Below, piece by piece: positions 23,416-32,724 of a DNA stretch of 64,000 bases (within the stretch, counting starts at the first letter, position 1; the number at the start of each line of letters is the position of its first letter). A program made the translations under genes and the position numbers. The notes under the pieces are model-generated. The model was not told where the DNA came from and ran no database searches. It saw only the letters and a program-made list of their open reading frames with translations. The DNA comes from Combretum micranthum (taxonomy: Eukaryota > Streptophyta > Magnoliopsida > Myrtales > Combretaceae), in contig JAMXBD010002489.1 in NCBI GenBank assembly GCA_024138025.1, positions 62,001 to 126,000 on the forward strand, written 5' to 3'.

Positions 23416-25738
23416 TATTTCCCCTGATCTGGAAAAACAACCTTGTCCGCAAGGTTGAAATCTGGATAAATCTGTCTAAATTGGTCAAAATCTTCCCAAG
23501 AAGTTTCTTCAGGAAGTAAACCGACCCACTGGACCAATACTTGTTTCACCTGTTGATTGTTGATTAAAATGACTCGTGAATCCAAAATTGTAAGTGGTTG
23601 TAACATAGTATGACCACTATCTGACCCTGGAGGTAATTGGGAAGAGGGTTTAGAGACACCTGTAGCTTTCTTGAGTAATGAAACATGAAAAACATCATGT
23701 ATAAGAGCATGAGAAGGAAGCTCGAGTTAATATGCTACTGTTCCAACTTGTTTAATAACTCGATAGGGACCATAATACCTTTTAGAAAGTTTATGAATCC
23801 CAGAATGGAGATATTTCTGTTTATAGGGATGAAGCTTTAGATAGACTAAATCTCCTGGAACAAAAGAAACATCAGTACGATGTTTATCAGCTAGCTGCTT
23901 CATTCTATGTTGGGCTTTGACTAAATTGTCCTTCAATAACTGTAGAGCTCAATCCCTTTACATTAAATCTTCATCTACAGCTTCCAATAGTGAATGGCCC
24001 CTAATATACGCTGGTACGGAAGGAGGTGACCTTCCATACACCAATTCAAATGGGGTACATTGTGCTCCTTCATGGAAAGAGACATTATATGCATACTCTG
24101 TCCAAGGCAAAAAAACGAACCCATTCCTTTGGATAATCCATAACATAGCTCCTGAGGTAGTGTTCAATTGTTCTGTTCAACACCTCTGTCTGCCCATCCT
24201 ATTGAGGATGATAGGCACTACTCATGTGCAACTTAGTTCCACTAAGGTGGAACAATTCTTTCCAAAATCTGCTGGTAAAAACCGGATCTCTGTCTGAAAC
24301 AATAGATCGTGGAAAACCATGTAGCTTAATAACCATGTGAATGAAAAGTGTAGCTACCTGAGCCGCAGTAAAATGAGATCCTAAAGATCCAAGATGGCAA
24401 TATTTGGATAGTCGATCGACTACCACACAAATTACTGTAAACCCTTGAGACCTAGGAAGAGATGTTATGAAATCCATACTAACATCTTCCCACACTCGCT
24501 CAGGGATAGGTAAAGGATGTAGCAATCCAGCTGGTCATCTAGTCAAATATTTGACCTGTTGACAAACAGTACAATTTTGATATAATTCTCTACATCCTTT
24601 CTCATACCTTCCCAAAAAAAATCCGCAGCGAGGTGTTTATAGGTCTTAAGTACACCAAAATGACCTGAAGCAGGTGAACTATGAAATTCTTGGAGTAGAA
24701 GAGGAATGACTTTGGATTGAGGCACCAAAAACACTCGAGTCCCGAAATAAAATAAGCCATTCTTCCACTGCAAGATCCATTTCATTTGTTTGCCATTCTG
24801 TAGGTCAGACATTAAAGATTGAAAAGCTGGCAAAGTTGTATATTCTTGCTTAATATCCTCAAAAAGTCGAAATTGAGGCATTGAAAAAGCATAATAATGG
24901 CCATGTTCATCAACTTGTTTGGAAAGTGAATCGGCCACAATATTGTCATGACCCGATTTATAGGCAATAGAATAAGAATAGCCCAACAACTTAGAAAGAT
25001 ATTTGTGCTGTTCTGGAGTTTGAATAGTCTGAGTCAATAATTCCTTCAAACTGCGATGGTCAATTTTAATAGAAAAATGAACTCCCAACAAATATTGTCT
25101 CCACTTTCTTACAGATTCAACTATTGCATAGAGCTCTCTAACATAAGCAGAGGCTTTTCTTAAATGTGATGGAAGCTTCTTGCTAAAATATGCAATTGGT
25201 TTATTCTGCTAAAGGAGAACAGCACCTATCCCCACTCCTGATGCATCTGTTTCCACTGTAAATGGTTGTGAAAAATCTAGTAACATTAATATGGGAGCTG
25301 CACACAATGTGTGTTTAAGTTGCTCAAAAGCCTGAGTAGCATCAATGCTCCATGAAAACCGATCTTTTGCAACATATCAGTCAATGGTCCTGCAATAGAG
25401 GCATAATTTTTGATAAACTTTCTATAATATCCAGATAACCCCAAGAAAGCCCTCAATTGCTTTAATGTGGATGGTTGAGGCCAATTTTTTACTGCTTCAA
25501 CTTTTGCTGGATCTGGTGCTACCCCATTACTACTCACAATATGTCCCAAATACTCAATCGTAGATTGACCAAAAGAGCATTTGCTTTGTTTTAAGTAAAA
25601 CTGATGATCCAATAGAATCTGAAACACCACTGCCAAGTGTTGAACATGTAATTCCACTGATGAACTATAAACCAAAATATCATCAAAGAAAATAATAACA
25701 AATTTTCGAAGATGGGGTTTAAAAATATTATTCATTGT
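23352..25738 (-). pseudogene. Reina RT-RNase H-integrase-chromodomain, 3' half
   Basis: The minus strand resumes at TMNNIF and shows the RT catalytic FFDDILVYS. It continues with YLGHIVSSNGVAPDPAKV and LRAFLGLSGYYRKFI, RNase H (IKIDHRSLKELLTQ, 25091 downward), and an integrase zinc-finger region and core ([17 protein letters not shown], then [17 protein letters not shown], 24199-24525). A stop lies after YHPQ. A GPYRV-type C-terminal domain (23727-23936) follows, then a chromodomain with VLVQWVGLLPEETSWEDFDQF (23420-23606). The last 20 or so residues lie in the 3' LTR. Frameshifts occur near 24170, 24540 and 25280. Confidence 0.92.
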
Positions 25739-26942
25739 TGTAAACCCCCAAAAATTTTCATAATTCATAGAAAATAATCCTAAAGAGTTAGAAATTTAAA
25801 TCCCAAAAATCGACTCAAGATAAAAACCAAATTCTAGACCGAGTCAAAACACTGGAAACGAAACCTTAAAAATTGAACCAAGATAAAAAATTCCAAATAA
25901 GAACAAAAACGAGTTTTCTCAATCTTGAGAAAACAAGAACCCCTGAAACAAAATATAAAGTCCAATTACCGATATAATCAACGTCCGTACGTCGATTAAA
26001 TAATCTACCCAATTCCTAAAACGCAAATCGAAACAATAGATCCAAATACCGCTTAACAACGAGATAATAAAATCCTAATTCCTTCAGTAAAATTTTAGAA
26101 TCACAAAATCCAAATTTTCCACAAAAGTCAAATTGAGTCAACTCATAAACCTAGACTCGGTTAAACGATCCCGAGAACTAAAAACAAATAAATAATCACG
26201 AATAAAATAAGATAAACCACAGACGTCGAGCTAGAAATATAAAACGATCAAAACTCAAAAATTATACGATCTTACGAATAACTCAGTAAAATCGGAAATC
26301 AAAACGGAACCCTAAAAGTCAACAAGCCTACAACGAACCCTAGTGTTTAAGATCCGGCAATCCCGCGTTTTCAAACCCTAGAAAACGAAATTAAGTTAAT
26401 GGCCTAGAATAGTTCGTAATAACGTAGGGTAACATAAAAATATCAGATTCGCGAATTTTGAGTGACCTTCGGACCCAAACGGGATCGGTTCTCGAAAAGC
26501 GTGTCCCGGAGCTCGGAATATTAAAAATATTCCGTTTATACCAATAGACTCGTAAAAATACAAGGATTCCAAAAATATCAGTTTTGGAATTTTTCGGTAG
26601 CTAAAAATTACAGATATCGCATTATTACGCGTATTTTTATTACTACCGGTACTTTAATTGTCTAGTCTACTATTCATAGTACTTTTCTACTATTCATTAC
26701 TATTCACCTATCTCTACTTTTTCTTACACCTATTTCTTACACCTACATATCTATTTTCTTACTTTTTTCATTTCCAATACACCTTTAATCACATCAACTT
26801 TACACATTACTTCTTTATTACAAAACAAATAAAATAAAAACAATTTCCCCCCTTAAAGTCAAAACCGGCGCCTCCCCTCTCCATCATATTTATTTTCTTT
26901 TTCAATTATTTTATTACATCCAAAAATTCACTCCAAAAATTC

Positions 26943-26950
26943 TATAAATA
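26943..26950 (+). promoter_or_regulatory. LTR TATA box (TATAAATA)
   Basis: TCTATAAATACCCCCTTCCT, 1.2 kb into the LTR, so U3 is about 1.2 kb and R-U5 about 3.1 kb. The next 200 nt are CA/CT-rich and contain no ATG on the plus strand. Confidence 0.7.
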
Positions 26951-27439
26951 CCCCCTTCCTCTTTCATTCTTTCACACAATTCATTTCACTACCAAAACTC
27001 TCTCAAAATCTCTCCACAAATTCTCTCTTCAAGAATTCTCTCTACCAAAACTCTCAAACCAATTCTCACAAAAACATCTTATACATAAACTATCTATTCA
27101 TACTACTACTCACATAATACCCTTTCACTACCATCTTCATACCTCTTACATACCTTAGGTAAATATTTCTTCCATCTATTATTCATCCATGTCATGTAAC
27201 TTAACATGACTATGGTGTTGTTTTGAAACTCATATGAGTAGTAAAAGCAACAACATGTTCATGTTTTGTTCTTGTACATAAGCTTCCTATTTTATTATGT
27301 TGTTATTATTATTGTGATTATTTGCTTATATATATAGTATTATGTATATTATGTATATATATTTATTTAGAGCATATAAGCTCATTTGTTATTTATTTAT
27401 TTTCAAGTTATGCAATTTATTTATTTTATGTTGATATTA

Positions 27440-27540
27440 AGACTAGTCTTTCTAGTCTTAGACTTGTCCATATCAAGTCAAAACAATCTTTTATTTATTT
27501 TCTTTAATCTTTCGGGACTAGTCCATTCTTAGTCCCGGGA
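27440..27540 (+). repeat. Conserved hairpin cluster in LTR (GACTAG type)
   Basis: Three potential stem-loops in series: AGACTAG/CTAGTCT with a 5-nt loop, GACTTG/CAAGTC with a 7-nt loop, and GGGACTA/TAGTCCC. The same order occurs at 54901-55012 and, on the minus strand, at about 4124-4225 and 36666-36762 (decayed in the last). Confidence 0.7.
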
Positions 27541-28757
27541 TGCCTTGATAAAGCTAAGGCTCCAATACTTGATCGGGATTCCTTGATGAAGCTAAGGTTC
27601 CCAATGCTTGATATTTTATTTTCTTGCTCATTAATTATTTTTAGTATTTTCTTATGTTCTTATTATTTTATATGCTCATGATACTTGCATTTGCATAATG
27701 TTAATGTCTCAACTAGTCTAAAAATAGAATCTTGTTTTACTAAATGACTCAAAGCTAAGTTTCCAATTATATGATTTACCACAAAAACATGAAGTTATTA
27801 TCAACAACCTAGAAATAGAATAATACAAGTTTTCTTAAATAACAAAATAGTTTTATCAAGAAAACGTAAGAAATAAATGTTTTCCTTGTATTTTATGGTA
27901 ATCTAAGTTTTTAGAAAAATAAATCGTTCATATTGAAAGTTTGAGACTTAAATTCTTTTCTAAAACTAAGGAACAAACTAGTTTTCAAAGTTAATATAAA
28001 AATCAACTCATAAGGAACCCACTTAGGAAAAGTAATGATTTTTAAATTCTAAAAGAAAGAACTTGTTTTCAAAAGAATATAAATAAAGTAAGGTTAGCAA
28101 TAATGGATTTTATCAATAAAGATGATTCTTTTCAAAGAAATGAAAGAACAAGTTTTAGAAAGCAAAAGCTTATATTTTAGAAATAAATATAAGAAGACAA
28201 GATTCATTTTCTAAAAACCATCCTAAATACAAAAATTTATAAAAAGGTTTTTATCAACTTAATATACTTTTGATGAATTTGAACTTTAATCACTAGAAGG
28301 AAAATTTAATACAAGACTAAAGGATTAAGGAAAAATTCAACTTGTTTTGGAAGAAGAAATGAAGAAAATAAAATAAGAATATACTCATTTATAACAACCT
28401 AGGAAAAATATAAAGTTTCTTTAGATACTTGAAAGGAAATTTTCAAAACTAAGGTTTAAATGAATTGTTTTATGAAATAAATTGTTGAGACACTACCATT
28501 GGGATTTTGCATATAAAGTGAGCATACCTATATATTCAAAAGTGTTTATCAAATATATATTTATATTGTTACAAAAGGATTTTCTTTAAAATGGAGTTGA
28601 GTTAGAAAATGGATTTTGCAAAAGTTTAGAAAATTCGTTTTAAATCTGTACCTGACGTTTTCGGAACCCAAATGACCTTTTATGACCAAGATAATTTAGA
28701 AATGGATAGAACTTTTCGAATAGGTAGAAAACGGTATATCATATGCGAAATTCCGAG

Positions 28758-28786
28758 TTAAAATGAGCAAGTTATGGCCATTTTAA
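28758..28786 (+). repeat. Conserved 8-bp-arm inverted repeat upstream of mini-exon
   Basis: TTAAAATG and CATTTTAA arms enclose a 13-nt centre (AGCAAGTTATGGC). The motif recurs with few changes in families A and B (about 2844, 15174, 35697, 55902; weaker at about 63455), always 100-150 bp before the mini-exon, within an 80-bp conserved block. Confidence 0.7.
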
Positions 28787-28891
28787 GTTGGAATTTCTTC
28801 TTATACGATTTTACCACGATTTTAAGTAAAGTTTAGAATCTCCAAGAATAGAAATTCATGAAGACTTATCCCGGGTATTTCTTTTGTCTAG

Positions 28892-28958
28892 GTGACGAAG
28901 GATACGAGAATACCCTACCCGAGGATTACTACGACTAAGAAGATAGCGAAATGGACGA
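28892..28958 (+). other. LTR mini-exon, family A copy 2
   Basis: 67 bp between TTTTGTCTAG and GTGAGT. From its third base it reads 14 codons ending LPEDYYD and a TAA (28936-28938). Its only ATG is ATGGACGA (28951-28958), directly before the donor. With the ATG-free leader ending at 27158 joined to it by a 1733-bp intron, that ATG would be the first in the spliced RNA. The splice model is inference from sequence. Confidence 0.55.
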
Positions 28959-30052
28959 GTGAGTTATTCCTTCTAATTTCGTTACCTTGCTTGTGCTTGT
29001 AATGTAGTAGCATTAGTATACTAGAAAAGATAAAAACGATATATTTGGGGATTTCGGGATTATATATATGATTCTATGTTTATGCGTGAATGAGAATTAA
29101 GAATATCGCAACTTCGATCTGCTTGTTTAAATAATTTTGTTTACTTACTTGTATGATTGTTTATTGTTGCTAAATTGATTGATCGCCCTAATAAACCTTA
29201 ATAAGGTTTGACCTAAGAACAATAAAACGTTCACGCATAGCATCCATCGAGTCACATCTATTTCGAAGGCTGCTACTCCTACGCGTAGAGTTGGATTGGC
29301 TGTGATCGTGCGGTGCCACGGGCCATGTTCCTTCCTGGAGAATCCAAATCGCTCGGGGAAAGCGACTCTAGGTTCGGAGCCGAGCCAACCGAACGCTGTG
29401 GGTGAGGACCTGGGGACTAGCAGTAGAAGGTCGAGGACCTTCAACCCCGATTCCCTAACCTTTGATACGGAGGGGTAAATCCGTTCTATATATGGTTTCC
29501 GGATGACTATATATATTCGCGTAATCATGTGATTGTTGCATTGTATGCATAGCATATGTGTGATTAAATAAATAAACTTGTTTGAAAATATGGTGTGAAT
29601 GAAAAGGAATATCTCACTAAGCTAGTTGTAGCTTATACCCCTATAGATTTGTTGAAACAGGTGTATTCGTGGATTAAATTGGAGGATCATGACATTAAGG
29701 AAATCATGGACGGAAGATTAAGAATATGGAATCATACGATGAAGAAATTTTGTAAGGTTCTTTATATGTGATAACCTATATGATTAGGGACGTATATTTA
29801 TTTGAATATAATAGAAGAATATGCCTTAAGAATTGAATTGTGTTATGCTTATGTTTTATATTAAGTATTCTCTTTGCCTTGTTACTTATTTATTATCAAT
29901 GTAAATCGCGCTACTCCGATGTGTTCCCTTGGTTGTGATGTACGCCTTGTACATAATATGGAAGCCTTTGCATGACTAAGGTAGTCATTCGTAGGCTTTA
30001 GTATTGTGTACGGTGGACTGCCACGTTTAGGGTACCCCATCGGGGCGTGACA

Positions 30053-32157
30053 ACAGTGGCTTGAAAAGTAGCAGGAGCATTACTCAAACCAAAGGGCATT
30101 ACAAGAAATTCATAATGACCCTCATGAGTTCTGAAAGCAGTTTTCCCAATGTCTCCTTCGTGCATGCGAATCTGATGATATCCAGATCGCAAGTCCAATT
30201 TAGAAAATATTGAGGCACCATGTAACTCATCCAACAATTCATCTACTGTTGGTATAGGATATTCATCCTTAATAGTAGCCTGATTTAAAGCACGATAGTC
30301 TATACAAAAACGCCAAGTGCCATCCTTTTTCTTAACCAATAACACTGGTGAAGAGAAAGGACTAATACTATCCCGAATGAGACCTTGATCCAACATTTCT
30401 CTCACTTGCTTCTCAATTTCATTCTTTTGAAAATGAGGGTACCTATATGGTTTAACATTTATAGGCTGAGTGCCCTCAGATAAAAAAATTCGATGTTGGA
30501 CTTGTCGTAAAGGAGGCAATGATGAAGGTGTCTCAAAAAGCTTAGCAAATTTGCCCAACACTTCATGAATAGTAGTGTTGTTGGTGAATTGAGTTGCAGA
30601 ATCTCCTTTCTGAGCCTCCAAAGAAAAACAGTATGCGACTGCATTCATATTGAACATCCTTCTCAATTGATTTGCAGTAATTACTGAGGGAAAAGAAGTT
30701 TCCCCTGACAGAGACACCCTTTCACCCCGATGAACAAAAGATAATGTCAGCTCATTATAATCAATGGTCACAGGACCCAATTGCTTAAGCCATTAGACTC
30801 CCAAAACAATCTCAGCTCCTTCAATAGGAAGAATATAAAATGGAACACGAAATTGAATTCCATGAATAACTAGAGGAACATCCAGACACTGACCCTCACA
30901 TACCAATTTGGACCCATCGCCAATCATAACATTAAGTGAAACAGTGTGTAAAACAGTCAGATTCAAATGTTTCACTATTCTAGATTATAGGAAATTATGA
31001 GTACTACCAGTGTCAACTAGAATAGAAAAGTTGTGGTTGTGAATCTGACCTTGAAATCTCAATGTTTTTGGAATAGACATCCCAGCCAAAGCATGCAAAC
31101 TAATCATCCCTGAGTTCTCAGATGTCCCTGTATCCTCAGAAGCGATATGTGAATCCATCATATCCTGCTGAACTGTGTGAATATCATCCTCCTCATCATT
31201 TGTCATCAATAGTAAAAATTTAGATTTACACTTATGATTGCGATGATATTTCTCATCACAATTATAGCATAAACCTTTTTCCCTTTGCTGAACCATTTCT
31301 TCAGGAGTCAACTTTTTTATCGGAATGGTGGATTTTGGTGTATTAGAAGAGGAAACAGTAGCAGTAGGTAATGATGATGTGTATTTAGGTATAGGTTTAG
31401 AAAACTGAAGGTTAGCAGAATTAGAAAAAAAATTTGGTTTGGATAAATGGTGAGAATGGAATGGTTTATAGGAGTCTGTGAACTTGGACTCATAAATGCG
31501 TGCTAAAGACATCGCATTTAGTAAGTCAGAGGGTCTTGCCACTTGAACTTCTCTCGTAATTTCAGATTTAAGACATGAAATGAAAACAACTGGTGAGAAA
31601 TGAATTGGGTAAGCCAGTTATTTGATTCAAAAGATGATGGAATTGAGATTGATATTCTGAAACAGTGGTGGTTTGAGTTAATTTGGAAAGTTGACCCTAA
31701 ATGTCTTCATATAATGAAGGACCAAAGCGATCCTGAAGAGATTTCTTGAAATTGGTCTAGGAATTTAACTGTTGATTATCATACATCCATTGATACCAGT
31801 CTAAAGCATCACCTTCTAAAGCAAAAGAAGCAATCGTGATATGCTGTTATCCTGAATATGATGAAAATTGAAAAATCGCTCTGTTTTGAATATCCAACCA
31901 CGAACATCTTCCCCTTGAAATTTGGGAATTTCCAGTTTGATGCCTTTTAACAGATCGTTGCCTTCGTTGATGGAAGATGATGATTCATTAACAAAAGGAG
32001 GAGAATGAGTCTGATTTCTTTCATTGATCAATGTAGACAATTTCTGTTGAATAGAATCCATCAAAAAGGAAATTTTCTGATCCAATTCCTAGTTTAATTG
32101 TTGTTGAAACTTGTCTAATCTTTCTTCTAATAGAATGTTTCTTGTGTCAGGTGCCAT
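30053..32157 (-). pseudogene. Reina gag-protease-RT, 5' half
   Basis: The minus-strand ORF starts at ATG 32157-32155 (MAPDTRN...). A CAG-to-TAG-type stop follows at codon 23, then the gag core (LEIPKFQGEDVRGWIFKTERFF, near 31900). A zinc knuckle CYNCDEKYHRNHKC has spacing CX2CX4HX4C (near 31260). The protease has LVDTGSTHNFL (near 31010) followed by a stop. Another stop stands where VLG(V)QW is expected (30793). RT has [32 protein letters not shown] and [14 protein letters not shown], where the solo LTR breaks it. Two of the stops fit C-to-T change of CAA/CAG. Confidence 0.92.
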
Positions 32158-32220
32158 TGATGCATAACAACAGCAATAGCAATTCAACAATGGAGGATGA
32201 TTCGGGAACGAGAGCACCAA

Positions 32221-32724
32221 TGATGGGCTGGTTACTCTAAATAAGCCCGGTCCACTACTAAATCACAATAACCAGTGTGAATTCGAAACCCTAATTCTCC
32301 CACTACAGCCACTATCGGTAAACTCTTGCTCTCTGTTTTCTCTCTGTTTACGATATTAGGGTTTCTTGCTTTGCTAACTAAATCTTGTTTAATGAACATG
32401 CAAGGTACATCAAAGGTGCAGGCTTGTTCGAGAAGCCACTCTCCTAAGACTCAGATCTCATTACTTGCAGGGGAATAAGTCCATCCTTTTCCCTGTTTCG
32501 TTTATTTATTCACTTTCATGATGAGCTGTTACAGCTGTGTTTACAATCTGTTTCCAATCTGTTTGAGATCTGTTTGTCTAACTACTATTACAACTATAGA
32601 CCGTTATTACAACTGTCATTATCTAATTCTGTTACAATACAAGTGAAACATATATTTCTGTTATACAAAGTCTTTAAGCCAACTAGGCTTTTTGTGCTGC
32701 CGTGTTGGTCTGACAGTTGTATCA
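32221..32724 (-). repeat. Reina 5' LTR
   Basis: 504 bp and nearly identical to 22916-23415. Next to it on the internal side the minus strand reads TTGGTGCTCTCGTTCCCG, the expected position of the primer-binding site; I could not match it securely to one tRNA. Confidence 0.95.

Larger units (their letters stand above)
25739..30052 (+). mobile_element. Giant solo LTR, family A, copy in Reina RT
   Basis: 4314 bp, TGTAAACCCCC to GGGGCGTGACA, splitting the Reina RT between FQA and TMNN. The flanking 5-mers are attgt and acagt, an imperfect TSD (3/5). Plus-strand landmarks: TATA 26943-26950; ATG-free leader ending CTTAG/GTAAAT at 27158; GACTAG hairpins 27440-27540; inverted repeat 28758-28786; mini-exon 28892-28958; variable GC-rich cassette 29240-29480; AAGCTA hairpin 29619-29634. 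It has no internal domain. It must be younger than the Reina insertion. Confidence 0.95.
22916..32724 (-). mobile_element. Reina-type Ty3 chromovirus, complete but disabled, with nested solo LTR
   Basis: A full element on the minus strand: LTRs at both ends (22916-23415 and 32221-32724), a perfect 5-bp TSD caaag (22911-22915 and 32725-32729), and gag, protease, RT, RNase H, integrase and chromodomain in that order. Without the 4314-bp insertion at 25739-30052 and its target duplication it is about 5.5 kb, the usual size for Reina elements. The two LTRs differ at only about a dozen positions by eye, so it is much younger than its surroundings. Several in-frame stops disable it. Confidence 0.95.
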
